64,000 bases of DNA from Candidatus Poribacteria bacterium. Its GTDB lineage: Bacteria; Poribacteria; WGA-4E; WGA-3G. Every line of letters starts with the position of its first letter. The first letter of the stretch is position 1. The translations under genes and the position numbers were made by a program. Positions 52,893 through 61,551 of the stretch are shown here, piece after piece. The notes beneath the pieces were generated by a model, which worked only from the letters and a program-made list of their open reading frames with translations, had not been told where the DNA came from and made no database searches. The stretch spans positions 21,966 through 85,965 of the forward strand of contig JAJEAG010000005.1 of NCBI GenBank assembly GCA_022824265.1, in the 5' to 3' direction.

Positions 52893-53351
52893 ATGCGGAC
52901 GTTTGTTGAACTTTTAATTCGATATACCCATCTTATAGCGGTAATAATATGGTTCGGAGGTGTTGTCTTTTCAACATTGATTGCAATGCCAATAGTTCGG
53001 AAAAACTTACCAGCACAAGACCTATTGGCAATTCACAACCGATTTCGCCACCTAATCAGAGTGGTAATTAATATTATCTTACTCACTGGTGGAATTGTAA
53101 TCTTTATAGTTGCTTGGAATAACGATATGAAAATCGAAACCGAATATATGATATATTCTGGTGCAAAGTTAGCAGCATTCGGTATCATGACACTTTTTTG
53201 GGGATTGTACAGTTCTTTATTTAGACGACATCTTGAAGCAACACAACCTGAAAGTAAAGTTATCGTTCCACTTCATATCAATGTTTTCGGGAATTTAACA
53301 CTTTTCTCAGGATTAATTGTTTTTATACTTGCATTGTTATTGAGAAATTAA
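52893..53351 (+). CDS. four-helix membrane protein, CopD/DUF2269-like
   Basis: This is a 152-residue inner-membrane protein with four helices. The opening IRYTHLIAVIIWFGGVVFST resembles the histidine- and tryptophan-containing first helix of CopD-type proteins, some of which bind copper or heme. Other histidines (AIHNRFRHLIRVV; LHINVFGNL) lie near helix ends and might ligate a metal. Its TAA is directly followed by the ATG of the radical SAM gene, which suggests translational coupling and a shared pathway. Confidence 0.75.
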   Translation: MRTFVELLIRYTHLIAVIIWFGGVVFSTLIAMPIVRKNLPAQDLLAIHNRFRHLIRVVINIILLTGGIVIFIVAWNNDMKIETEYMIYSGAKLAAFGIMTLFWGLYSSLFRRHLEATQPESKVIVPLHINVFGNLTLFSGLIVFILALLLRN

Positions 53352-54656
53352 ATGGAAAATACAAAAGTTCAAGCAGTCTCATGGAATATCACCAGATTGT
53401 GCAATTTGAAATGCACACACTGCTATCTTCCTGCTGGATTCGTAGATACCAACGAATTCCCACAAGGTTACCATAGAGATACAGAGTTGACACAATCCGA
53501 ATGTTTTCGTGTAATTGATGAAATAGCCGAAATCAATCCACATATTCTTCTTATACTCACCGGTGGTGAACCTCTGTTAAGACCTGATATTCTGGAGATT
53601 TCAAAATACGCTTCAGATACAGGTTTTCTTGTCGTCATGGGAACAAATGGAGTACTTCTAAACGACGAAGTGGTTGAAAAGATGCAACAGCACGGCGTTA
53701 CGGGTGCTGGAATAAGTCTTGATTCTATTCAACCTACAAACCACGACAAGTTTCGTGGAATGGAAGGTGCTTGGAAAGCAACAATGGGTGGAATTGAAGC
53801 ACTCAAGCGGGCACAACTTGACTTCCTCGTTCAAACATCAGTTACACAATGGAATTATGACGAAATCCCTGAGATAGTAGAATACGCATATCAGTTAGGT
53901 GCGAAAGTGCTAAATCTCTATTTTCTCGTACGCACTGGAAGAGGTAAAACGGTGATGGATATTTCCCCAACACAATACGAGAAAATGCTTGAAACGATGT
54001 TCCAATTGCAAGCAGATTATAGCGGAAAAATGCTCATTGCTGCAAAATGTGCACCACATTACAAACGCGTAATCTATGAACAGCAATCGGATTCAGCATT
54101 CCTTCAAGGTTATCCAAGTGGAACTTGTCCGTGTGGAATCTATTACTGTCGCATAAGTCCTGAAGGTGAACTGACACCGTGTCCATATCTTCCTGTCAGT
54201 GTCGGTAATTTAAAAGATGAGAGTTTTGTCAAATTGTGGAATGAATCGGAAACATTTCATGACTTACGCAATCGTGATATGCTACAAGGAAAATGTGGTG
54301 CATGTGAATTCAGAGAAGTATGTGGTGGATGTAGAGCACGCGCTTATGCAACGACTGGTAACTATCTCGCAGCAGATGAATCTTGTGAATACCAACCGGG
54401 ACAACCAGGTCAGAAACCTGTTCAGTTTGAAAAACGAACTGCATTTGGTACAGAACCTGATTACGATTTACAATGGAATGATGCTGCACAAACCCGACTG
54501 AAACGTGTCCCTTCATTCGCACGGGGCATGGTTGTAAAAAGCGTAGAAAAATACGCTCGTGAACACGGTTATCGTGAAATCACTCCTGAACTAATGAAAG
54601 CAGTTAAAGAACGTTTTGACAAAACAGGCATTCCGTCATTTAAACCGCGACGTTAG
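53352..54656 (+). CDS. radical SAM/SPASM enzyme with C-terminal PCP_red domain
   Basis: This 434-residue enzyme has the radical SAM cluster motif CNLKCTHCYLP (CxxxCxxC) at residue 17 and the SAM-binding LTGGEPLLRPD near 73. A cysteine-rich SPASM region at about 255-345 (CPCGIYYCRISPEGELTPC; CGACEFREVCGGCRARAYA) should bind extra Fe-S clusters. This core looks like the heme d1 (NirJ), AhbC/AhbD and PqqE group. Residues about 375-430 are a PCP_red-type domain (LQWNDAAQTRLKRVPSFARG), a fusion I do not recall from characterised enzymes. Tetrapyrrole or peptide modification are the leading guesses. It is coupled to the membrane protein upstream. Confidence 0.9.
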   Translation: MENTKVQAVSWNITRLCNLKCTHCYLPAGFVDTNEFPQGYHRDTELTQSECFRVIDEIAEINPHILLILTGGEPLLRPDILEISKYASDTGFLVVMGTNGVLLNDEVVEKMQQHGVTGAGISLDSIQPTNHDKFRGMEGAWKATMGGIEALKRAQLDFLVQTSVTQWNYDEIPEIVEYAYQLGAKVLNLYFLVRTGRGKTVMDISPTQYEKMLETMFQLQADYSGKMLIAAKCAPHYKRVIYEQQSDSAFLQGYPSGTCPCGIYYCRISPEGELTPCPYLPVSVGNLKDESFVKLWNESETFHDLRNRDMLQGKCGACEFREVCGGCRARAYATTGNYLAADESCEYQPGQPGQKPVQFEKRTAFGTEPDYDLQWNDAAQTRLKRVPSFARGMVVKSVEKYAREHGYREITPELMKAVKERFDKTGIPSFKPRR

Positions 54657-54693
54657 TCTGTTTTATTACAGAACCTCAACAATAGAGGATATT

Positions 54694-55413
54694 ATGCTCA
54701 CAACAAATCAAGTTGAATTCTTCCAAGAGAATGGATACTTAATACTTGAAAACCTTATTGATTCAGATATAATTGATGGATGGCGGGAACAGATCTGGAA
54801 ACATTACAATTCCAGTTTAGATACACCAGAGACATGGCCAGACGAGTATGTTGTGCAAAACTTTGGCTTCTCCCCTCAGTTCGGACAATTACCTGCAATG
54901 CAAGAGATTACTGAACAATTGGGTGGTGGACAGTTTGCAGGCGGTGGTGGTTCGCCGCTTGTTAGATGGCCAAAACCTGATGACGAATGGAAAATGCCGG
55001 GTAGTGGACATATTGATGCTTATGGTCCCGGTGGATGGAGTCCGTTTATGATGGGTGCAACCACTTATGTATACGATGTTGACCCAGGTGGCGGTGCATT
55101 CGTATTTTGGCCCCAAAGTCATAAGACAACACATAAATACTTCCTGAAATATCCAGAACAGGTTGATGGAAGTTTCACAGACATAGAAGGTTGGGGTTGG
55201 CATGTCTTTTCAGATTTATCACCGGAAGGACCCAAAGAATTTATTGCATCTGCAGGGGATGTCGTGCTTTGGCATGCATATTTATGTCATACAGGTTCAG
55301 GTAATATAAGGAACATACCTCGCATTGGATTATTCGCACGGTACCATCACAAACGTCGTGAAGAGATTAGATACGAAATTCCAGAAGATTTATGGAAATA
55401 TTGGTCAATTTGA
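54694..55413 (+). CDS. PhyH-family (phytanoyl-CoA dioxygenase-like) Fe(II)/2-oxoglutarate oxygenase
   Basis: This 239-residue oxygenase of the PhyH family starts LTTNQVEFFQENGYLILENL. Iron ligands are suggested by GHIDAYGPGGW (HxD) and the histidine in WHAYLCHTGSG, with the arginine of NIPRIGLFARY for 2-oxoglutarate. PhyH proteins are markedly expanded in Poribacteria. The substrate is unknown. ATG 54694 after AGAGG is preferred, because the track's TTG 54616 start lies inside the radical SAM gene. A PCP_red gene follows after nine bases. Confidence 0.92.
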   Translation: MLTTNQVEFFQENGYLILENLIDSDIIDGWREQIWKHYNSSLDTPETWPDEYVVQNFGFSPQFGQLPAMQEITEQLGGGQFAGGGGSPLVRWPKPDDEWKMPGSGHIDAYGPGGWSPFMMGATTYVYDVDPGGGAFVFWPQSHKTTHKYFLKYPEQVDGSFTDIEGWGWHVFSDLSPEGPKEFIASAGDVVLWHAYLCHTGSGNIRNIPRIGLFARYHHKRREEIRYEIPEDLWKYWSI

Positions 55414-55422
55414 GGAGAAAAA

Positions 55423-55836
55423 ATGAGCGATCAAATAAACGTACAGGAACGATTAACCAATGTGGAAGACCGTTTAGAACGTTTGGAAAGTCTGCTTACA
55501 AGCATTGATGAAAAGTTAGCACAGAAACAACCAGTAAGCGAAACAGAATCTGAAGGCACTGAAAAAATACAACAGTGGGTGACAGATTATGTTTCTATGC
55601 GGTTACAACAACTTGTTCCGGAGACATGTGACCATCCTGCAGAAGCAGAACTGCTTGATGGTCCTTATCTTGACAATACAAATGTGCCTTGTACCGAAGA
55701 GGTAGTACATCGTGTAAAACGTATTCCAATACCCTTTGTCCGTGAGATGGTTGTCCAACGTGTTGCTGAGAATGCCCGTTCCGCCCAAGTTGAACGCGTG
55801 GATATTGACTTCTTTGAACAAGCTGCAACGTTCTGA
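55423..55836 (+). CDS. coiled-coil protein with C-terminal PCP_red domain
   Basis: This 137-residue soluble protein has an N-terminal coiled coil (RLTNVEDRLERLESLLTSID) and a C-terminal PCP_red-type domain (CTEEVVHRVKRIPIPFVREM). In this copy the leading tryptophan found in the others is replaced by cysteine. GAGGAG precedes ATG 55423, nine bases after the PhyH gene. It would multimerise through the coil. The partner is unknown. It is the last of the four PCP_red proteins in this region. Confidence 0.8.
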   Translation: MSDQINVQERLTNVEDRLERLESLLTSIDEKLAQKQPVSETESEGTEKIQQWVTDYVSMRLQQLVPETCDHPAEAELLDGPYLDNTNVPCTEEVVHRVKRIPIPFVREMVVQRVAENARSAQVERVDIDFFEQAATF

Positions 55837-55938
55837 CAGTGTAAAGCCACAGAGGAGTTCCCTCTGCCAAATTTCGATTGGAAGGACTTCTTAAAGGCTC
55901 CTGGATTTTAAAGAATCTTCTTATTTAATTGACTAGGT

Positions 55939-56319
55939 ATGATTATGGACTGGGTTTTCAACACATTCTCTGAATATCTTGAAAACGATTTTAAGAAGCG
56001 AATTGGAAATAAAAACCCTACTGTCGCTGACTTATGGGATGCTTTCCAAGTGCTGTTTCCCGCTACTTCTGCTCAACTTTTAGTACAAGAACCAATGGGT
56101 AACACAGTTAGGTTCAAACCGCTTGCTTTCTATCATGCTGACGAAATGGGACCGCTAATAAAAGCACCATTGGAATATCTCAAACTGAATTTTGGTGGAG
56201 GAAAATTCAAAATAAACTTTTACCACGGCATGCAATTCATCGCAACAATCAATTTCAAACCGGAAGGTCCAGAAATTTGGAGAGATTTGCCTGAAATGGA
56301 GGATATCAATACCCCATGA
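55939..56319 (+). CDS. hypothetical protein
   Basis: This is a 126-residue soluble protein, with no family recognised. The N-terminal part (VFNTFSEYLENDFKKRIGN) is helical and the C-terminal part (FGGGKFKINFYHGMQFIATI) is beta-like. The start may be ATG 55939 or ATG 55945. The second has AGG at better spacing. Its stop overlaps the next start by four bases, which supports it as a real gene coupled to the HEAT protein. Confidence 0.72.
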   Translation: MIMDWVFNTFSEYLENDFKKRIGNKNPTVADLWDAFQVLFPATSAQLLVQEPMGNTVRFKPLAFYHADEMGPLIKAPLEYLKLNFGGGKFKINFYHGMQFIATINFKPEGPEIWRDLPEMEDINTP

Positions 56320-56747
56320 AACAGCAACATGACTTCAGCGAGTGCCCTAAATGTAGCAGTGCCAACGTTCAGCAGTTGGATGAAGAATCATGGTTTTGTT
56401 TAGATTGCGATTGGGACAATTTATCTGAAATTACGAATGGGAATGACGAACTACTGGCATCACTTCGTCATGGAGATATCCATGCACGACGTATTGCTGC
56501 ACAATCCTTAATTAATATCGGGGATTTTGATCAACACCTCGCTACACCATCTGATACTGAAGTGTTACTTGATGCACTTGAAGATGAGGATGCAGATGTC
56601 CGATACTTCGTTGCGGTTGCACTTGGCAAACTTGCAGCAAAACCAAGTCTTAACAAACTAAAATATCTTGCTCAAAACGATACTTCTGCACTCGTCCGCC
56701 AGGGTGCACAAACAGCAGTAGAACAAATAGAATCACCTGTGGGATAA
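56316..56747 (+). CDS. zinc-ribbon HEAT-repeat protein
   Basis: This is a 143-residue protein with an N-terminal zinc ribbon (ECPKCSSANVQQ and FCLDCDW) followed by two to three HEAT-like repeats (LRHGDIHARRIAAQSLINIG; LEDEDADVRYFVAVALGKLA; ALVRQGAQTAVEQI). HEAT repeats of this small type are protein-binding scaffolds and also occur as bilin lyase-like proteins. Which applies is unknown. It overlaps the preceding gene by ATGA, and the oxidoreductase gene follows after 13 bases. Confidence 0.85.
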   Translation: MKQQHDFSECPKCSSANVQQLDEESWFCLDCDWDNLSEITNGNDELLASLRHGDIHARRIAAQSLINIGDFDQHLATPSDTEVLLDALEDEDADVRYFVAVALGKLAAKPSLNKLKYLAQNDTSALVRQGAQTAVEQIESPVG

Positions 56748-56760
56748 GGAGACCCTGATA

Positions 56761-57837
56761 GTGGAAAAGATTAAAATCGGTTACATTGGTTGCGGGTTTA
56801 TGGCTCAGAAAGTCCATATACCCAATTTTGCAAGTATCCCTGAGTGTGAAATAGTTGGACTTGCTGAAGTGCGAACTGAACTCGGAGAACAAGTACAAAA
56901 GAGATTTGGAATTCCACATCTTTACACAGACCATATTGAACTCGCTCAAAATACCGATATTGAAGCAGTGGCAGTATCCGCAGATTTTGCATTGCAAGGT
57001 GAGATTGCAAAAGACCTACTGCTTGCGGGTAAACACGTCTTTATGGAAAAACCGATGGCTGTTTCTGTTGAACAGGCACAAGTAATCGTTGATGCATCAC
57101 AAAAATCAGGTAAAAAACTGATGGTAGGATATATGAAACGTTACGATGCAGGCAACGAGATTGTCAAGGAGAAACTAACACAATTCCGACAAACTGATGA
57201 ACTCGGACGTTTAACTTATGCTCGTAATCATGCTTTTGGTGGTGATTGGGTATGCAATCTTGATACACCTATGGATGGCACTGATGAACCTAAACCGAGT
57301 GCACCACAGAAATTCCCTGAGTGGCTTCCTGAAGAATACTGGGGCAAATATATCGGATACCTTCAGCAGTATACACACAATGTCAATCTAATGCGTTGGT
57401 TTCTTGATGCAGGAGACAATGTTTCCATTAAAGCAGTGGACTTAAATGAAAACGGTTATACGGGTGTTGTTATTTTTGATATGAATGGAATCAGGGTAAC
57501 ATTGGAAACTGGACATGTCTCGCATTACCGATGGGATGAACATTCACAGATTTATTTTCAACACGGATGGATTCATACATGGGCACCACCACTCTTGTTA
57601 AAAAACACACCAGCAGAGGTTGAAATATACAGAGCGGGAGAAGAACAAGAGATTACCCATCCAATACCAAGACCTTCATGGACATGGGCATATCACAGAG
57701 AAGCAGAATACTTCATAAAAAACCTACGGAATCCAGAACCTTTTCGTTCATCTGCTGAGGATACTCTTACAGATGTCAGACTGTTTGAGGAAATCTACCA
57801 CATTTTTGTGGATCAGCAAGAAAGCGGAAAGAAATAG
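56761..57837 (+). CDS. Gfo/Idh/MocA-family NAD(P)-dependent oxidoreductase
   Basis: This is a 358-residue two-domain dehydrogenase. The Rossmann start is IGYIGCGFMAQKVHIPNF, with the family EKP motif in HVFMEKPMAVSVEQ and a C-terminal alpha/beta domain containing HNVNLMRWFLDAGDN. It probably acts on a sugar or cyclitol derivative. The specific substrate is unknown. It starts with GTG 56761, with AAGGAG about ten bases upstream. This family is abundant in Poribacteria. It is the last gene of the plus-strand run and converges with the next gene. Confidence 0.92.
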   Translation: MEKIKIGYIGCGFMAQKVHIPNFASIPECEIVGLAEVRTELGEQVQKRFGIPHLYTDHIELAQNTDIEAVAVSADFALQGEIAKDLLLAGKHVFMEKPMAVSVEQAQVIVDASQKSGKKLMVGYMKRYDAGNEIVKEKLTQFRQTDELGRLTYARNHAFGGDWVCNLDTPMDGTDEPKPSAPQKFPEWLPEEYWGKYIGYLQQYTHNVNLMRWFLDAGDNVSIKAVDLNENGYTGVVIFDMNGIRVTLETGHVSHYRWDEHSQIYFQHGWIHTWAPPLLLKNTPAEVEIYRAGEEQEITHPIPRPSWTWAYHREAEYFIKNLRNPEPFRSSAEDTLTDVRLFEEIYHIFVDQQESGKK

Positions 57838-57893
57838 ATTATATCATAGTCGACTTTTGCTGTATTTTTAATCAGTTTAAATACCATAATTTA

Positions 57894-60221
57894 TTATTTT
57901 CGTAACAGTATCTCAGTGTTGTTAATATTTACTGCTTGTTCATAGTTTTCCGCTAAGTATTGTGCGATAAGTGCATGCCGTTCCTCAACGGGAATGCCGT
58001 CAACCCTATCAAACCAACCCCCAGTTTTAAAGATGACCAATCGTGTCTGATCTTTTTCAAGGTTAGCGATTACCTCTCGCTGCATTCCTGGCGTTGATGC
58101 ATACGATACCATGTGAAAACGGGTAACACTTGGTCGATTAGCAAAGAAATAATATGCTCCCTGACTTGTAAAGTCAAATATCTTTTCTGCAGGATCAGTA
58201 TTCTCTTGAATAAATGCCACTACCTTCTGAATTTGTTCAACCTGGTTATCAGGAATGTCCACCTTACCAGCACGATCTAATTCCTCAGCAGCAATACGTG
58301 GTTTAAACTGGTTTGCACGCATCCGATTCCATTTGTTACGGAAGCCTTCCAATGGATGATGTACTTCCCCAATATACCATCCACATACCGCAATAGGGAT
58401 GAGTATCCATGCAGCTTTCATAGCACTCCGCCAGCGCACATTCTCTTTTAACATAGAGAGACGATTTCGTGGACTTTCTCCAGTTTCACCATTCCTAAAT
58501 AGGTTTAGAATCCCTGAAATACCTCTATCTATTGGGAACAGGCAGATAAGCCATAAAAAGGTTGAACCGAAATGCAAATGTCCACCATCCGATCTACCAA
58601 GGGCAGTACGGAAATATGCAATACCACCGAGTAACAACAGCAGGAGTTTCAGCGCATCATCAGCGGAAACACTACTCCTACATAACCGACAGTATGTTAG
58701 ATATGACGCTACACACATGTATACAAAGATTGGAAGATACCATCGAAATCCGGTACTGAGGATGAAATCCCTCCATCCATTTTCTGATATAATTCCAAGT
58801 GTGCCTGTCAAAGATGGAAATCTTAGACCCCATGTAGCAATTTGGTATTTACACTGAATGTAGGAATTCCATATTGCATCGTCTAACGCACCGTGTGTTA
58901 AAAAATAGATTGCCACAGGAAGAAAACCTAAAAGAACACCGCTGCAATATGCTGTTAGAGGTAATGGTCGTAGATGACTTTGAATTCTACGTTGTAGACT
59001 GTAAATTGTGAGAAACAGACCTATTGCACCGAGTGTATACAAACCAACTTCTGTGCTATACCAAAATGCACAACTTGTGAAAAATCCAGCCAATATAAGT
59101 TTCCAACCGAACCTAACAAGATGCATTAACCATGTCGGTTTTTCAGATAAATTACGTTGCCAAGGAACAAAGAGTCCTTTCTCTCTATTGTCCGTAAGAT
59201 AACTTGCAATGAAAACAAAACTAAGTAAACCGAGAGAATGTCTTGGTGAAACAGAGAAGTTACTTCCAGATGCAATCAGAAAACAGATGAAGGCAGTAAA
59301 GAACCTTCCACGGAATACTTGCAAACCCAGTAGGTATAACGCAATATAACCCAGTGGTGCCAATACACGTTCCATAGAACGTACACCCATCAATGTAGGT
59401 TCAAATATCTTACTACCGAACCAAGATAAGTAAGCATTCTGAAAAAGTCCATGTTGAACATATACATCACGGAATACCACACCACCGTGTAACATCTCAT
59501 TTAAAGGTGCCAGACGTTCACCTTCATGGAACATATCAATACCACCATTTATATTCCCATTATACACAAGCAGATAAATAAATATTGGTATGAGTATATA
59601 TTCACAACCACGGAAAAAATACCTTAATCCTTTTGGTTTTTCAGGTTTAATTCCACTCTGAAGAGTCATGGGTTCTGTATTGACAGTTTCGCTCTTCCCT
59701 GTTTTTGGTTGGAATCTTCTGGAGTAGTGCCAATGTAATAGCAATACAAATTCAATGGAAAGAGTTAACCCTATTGGAAGTATTAAACCAGTAATTCCAG
59801 CATGTTCGTAATAATAAACCTGCAACCAACATAACCATAGTGGTACCGAAGCAAAAGCATTTAGTTGTAATACTCTATGTATCGGTTGATCCGTTGCTTT
59901 TGCAGCCCAATTTGAATAAGTAAGCCAAACGAACCAATAAAGCCAAATAAGGATAGGTATACCAACAAGTGCAAGAATATAGTAGAAAAATTCTTGTTGT
60001 TTTGGATACTGATTTACACTCACCCAACCAACTACACCCGATGTGTCATGGAATTGGAATTCCAGATAATTTCGAAGTGTCATCCCTAATCCAATTGCAA
60101 GAGAAAAAGCAGAGATTGTTATAATACGGATGTATGGACGGAGGTGAACACTAAAACTGATGTTAAAGTCAGGTAGAAATCTTTGGAGGGAACGAAATAG
60201 TCCAGTTTGCAGGATATGCAT
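57894..60221 (-). CDS. large GT-C-like polytopic membrane protein
   Basis: This is an about 775-residue protein with some 12-14 hydrophobic helices and a C-terminal soluble domain of about 150 residues. A loop after the sixth helix holds FHEGERLAPLNEMLHGG, and a charged residue set of this kind in a first large loop is typical of GT-C glycosyltransferases. It may use lipid-linked sugars. No family motif was certain. ATG 60221 is preferred over TTG 60224. It converges with the oxidoreductase gene and lies downstream of the sulfur operon on the same strand, separated by 48 bases. Confidence 0.75.
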   Translation of the reverse strand: MHILQTGLFRSLQRFLPDFNISFSVHLRPYIRIITISAFSLAIGLGMTLRNYLEFQFHDTSGVVGWVSVNQYPKQQEFFYYILALVGIPILIWLYWFVWLTYSNWAAKATDQPIHRVLQLNAFASVPLWLCWLQVYYYEHAGITGLILPIGLTLSIEFVLLLHWHYSRRFQPKTGKSETVNTEPMTLQSGIKPEKPKGLRYFFRGCEYILIPIFIYLLVYNGNINGGIDMFHEGERLAPLNEMLHGGVVFRDVYVQHGLFQNAYLSWFGSKIFEPTLMGVRSMERVLAPLGYIALYLLGLQVFRGRFFTAFICFLIASGSNFSVSPRHSLGLLSFVFIASYLTDNREKGLFVPWQRNLSEKPTWLMHLVRFGWKLILAGFFTSCAFWYSTEVGLYTLGAIGLFLTIYSLQRRIQSHLRPLPLTAYCSGVLLGFLPVAIYFLTHGALDDAIWNSYIQCKYQIATWGLRFPSLTGTLGIISENGWRDFILSTGFRWYLPIFVYMCVASYLTYCRLCRSSVSADDALKLLLLLLGGIAYFRTALGRSDGGHLHFGSTFLWLICLFPIDRGISGILNLFRNGETGESPRNRLSMLKENVRWRSAMKAAWILIPIAVCGWYIGEVHHPLEGFRNKWNRMRANQFKPRIAAEELDRAGKVDIPDNQVEQIQKVVAFIQENTDPAEKIFDFTSQGAYYFFANRPSVTRFHMVSYASTPGMQREVIANLEKDQTRLVIFKTGGWFDRVDGIPVEERHALIAQYLAENYEQAVNINNTEILLRK

Positions 60222-60269
60222 CAATAACTCTTATTAGTAATGGCATTCAGAATTTGTGAAGAGAGATTC

Positions 60270-60509
60270 TTATTGAACAACATCACCTTCAACAGGCTCA
60301 ATTTGGACTTTGATATTTTTTAGGTAATCTATAGCGCGTTCAATCTGTTCAGATGTGCCTTGCATCTCTAACATCACCCATCCGGCTTCCTCTGTAACGT
60401 TTGCCCGTCTGATATTGGTAATCACGCCAAATTGTTGTCCGATATTGTATATTATTGGTTCTTTTATTTTTTCTGGTGGAAATGTCAATCGCACCTTTAA
60501 TGCCGTCAT
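60270..60509 (-). CDS. NIL-domain protein
   Basis: This is a 79-residue ACT-like (NIL) domain protein (LKVRLTFPPEKIKEPIIYNI and AGWVMLEMQGTSEQIERAID). NIL domains occur in methionine transport ATPases, and stand-alone NIL proteins occur in gene clusters for sulfide-based cysteine or homocysteine synthesis, which fits this operon. ATG 60509 has GGAG eight bases upstream. The track start is GTG 60518. No ferredoxin domain is attached. It is the last gene of the operon. Confidence 0.88.
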   Translation of the reverse strand: MTALKVRLTFPPEKIKEPIIYNIGQQFGVITNIRRANVTEEAGWVMLEMQGTSEQIERAIDYLKNIKVQIEPVEGDVVQ

Positions 60510-60524
60510 CTGAATCACTCCTGT

Positions 60525-60983
60525 TTAAGGTGTCTGTATTGTAACTTCAATAAAATCGGATTTAGATTCATCCCATGTAAAAGCTTTGATACTATTTATT
60601 GTGTTTTCAATAATTGATATGACGATGTATACAACCCCAGGATATGTGGGTTCACCCCACATCATTGCATCCGATTTATCCTTTTCTGAAAAATATGCTT
60701 CATGGTTTGGATGCGAATGATAAAATGCTTTAATTGGACGATGTTGTGTATCTACTTCTTTGTGTATTGCAATCAGGTCATCGGGATGCATTAAGTAGGC
60801 TGTGCGTGCATCGCGTGGATATGTATCGGGGTCACTACAATGCATCTCATTTTGGATATTACGACAAGGTCTTACAAATTCCTGTTGTTCCGTATGTAAT
60901 ATTATACCGCAGCATTCATCGGGGAATTCTGCCTTAGCATGTTCACAGATACCATTCAGAGTATTTGGTAGTAGTGTTACCAT
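60525..60983 (-). CDS. JAMM/Mov34 metalloprotease (M67 family, Mec-like)
   Basis: This is a 152-residue zinc protease of the JAB/MPN type. The motif parts are the glutamate region ECCGIIL, then FYHSHPNHEAYFSEKDKSDA, which supplies HxH and the distal S/D pair. Bacterial members cut after the Gly-Gly of ubiquitin-like sulfur carriers, either to mature them or to release cysteine from CysO-cysteine. The sulfur-carrier gene lies directly upstream in the operon, and its product has four residues after Gly-Gly, so it is the obvious substrate. Confidence 0.93.
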   Translation of the reverse strand: MVTLLPNTLNGICEHAKAEFPDECCGIILHTEQQEFVRPCRNIQNEMHCSDPDTYPRDARTAYLMHPDDLIAIHKEVDTQHRPIKAFYHSHPNHEAYFSEKDKSDAMMWGEPTYPGVVYIVISIIENTINSIKAFTWDESKSDFIEVTIQTP

Positions 60984-61055
60984 CTTTTAGTTAGTGAATT
61001 TTGGTGTGTGTTGCATACAGGCAAAAAATATTACCTGTATGCTTAGACAATAAAA

Positions 61056-61343
61056 TTAGGAAAGGGATATACCACCAGCAATGGCGGGGATTATAGATAT
61101 TTCAGCACCGTCAGTAACTTCTGTTTCTTTTCCATCAAGAAAACGAATATCTTCATCGTTAAGATAAATATTCACAAACCGACGGATTTTTCCGTCATCA
61201 TCACAGAGACGTTCTTTCATACCCGGATAGTTGGAATCCAGATTTTCAATTACAGTTTCAATATCAGTGCCTTCAGTTTCAACCTCCGCGAGATTCTGCG
61301 TTAAACGTCTCAACGGGGTTGGTATACGAACTGTTACTGCCAT
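61056..61343 (-). CDS. ThiS/MoaD-family sulfur carrier (CysO/HcyS-like) with a C-terminal extension
   Basis: This is a ubiquitin-fold sulfur carrier of about 95 residues (VRIPTPLRRLTQNLAEVET, VNIYLNDEDIRFLDGKETEV, ISIIPAIAGG). Active carriers end in Gly-Gly, but here ISLS follows the pair, so a protease must trim it before activation. The JAMM gene next door provides one. ATG 61343 has GGAG six bases upstream. The track start 61376 lacks this. The sequence is closer to the CysO-type carriers of cysteine synthesis than to MoaD, judged mainly from its operon. Confidence 0.9.
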   Translation of the reverse strand: MAVTVRIPTPLRRLTQNLAEVETEGTDIETVIENLDSNYPGMKERLCDDDGKIRRFVNIYLNDEDIRFLDGKETEVTDGAEISIIPAIAGGISLS

Positions 61344-61401
61344 TTTTTTCTCCTTTATCAGGTCAGTGTCTGACAATATATTATGAAGATTAATTCATTC
61401 T

Positions 61402-61478
61402 TTCGGTAATATTAATGTTCCCAAAACCTGTAGGCGCGCTTTGCAAGCGCGCTGGACTTCCAATAGTAAATTACCGAA
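61402..61478. repeat. nested palindrome in the cysH-cysO gap
   Basis: An inner hairpin GCGCGCTT/AAGCGCGC (61434-61441, 61445-61452, loop TGC) is enclosed by TTCGGTAAT (61402-61410) and ATTACCGAA (61470-61478). The core is GC-rich in an AT-rich gap. It could be a dispersed palindromic element or an RNA structure that attenuates or processes the operon transcript. Confidence 0.65.
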
Positions 61479-61551
61479 TTTATTTCTTAATCTTTATTCT
61501 ATGTTGTATATCATGATTGCAGATATTAGAATCCGCATTTGTGTAAAAATA

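Noticed and set aside
46346-55836. PCP_red domains as evidence of photosynthesis
   Set aside because: No chlorophyll synthesis or reaction-centre gene is present, and the domain occurs in other fusions, so phototrophy is not supported.
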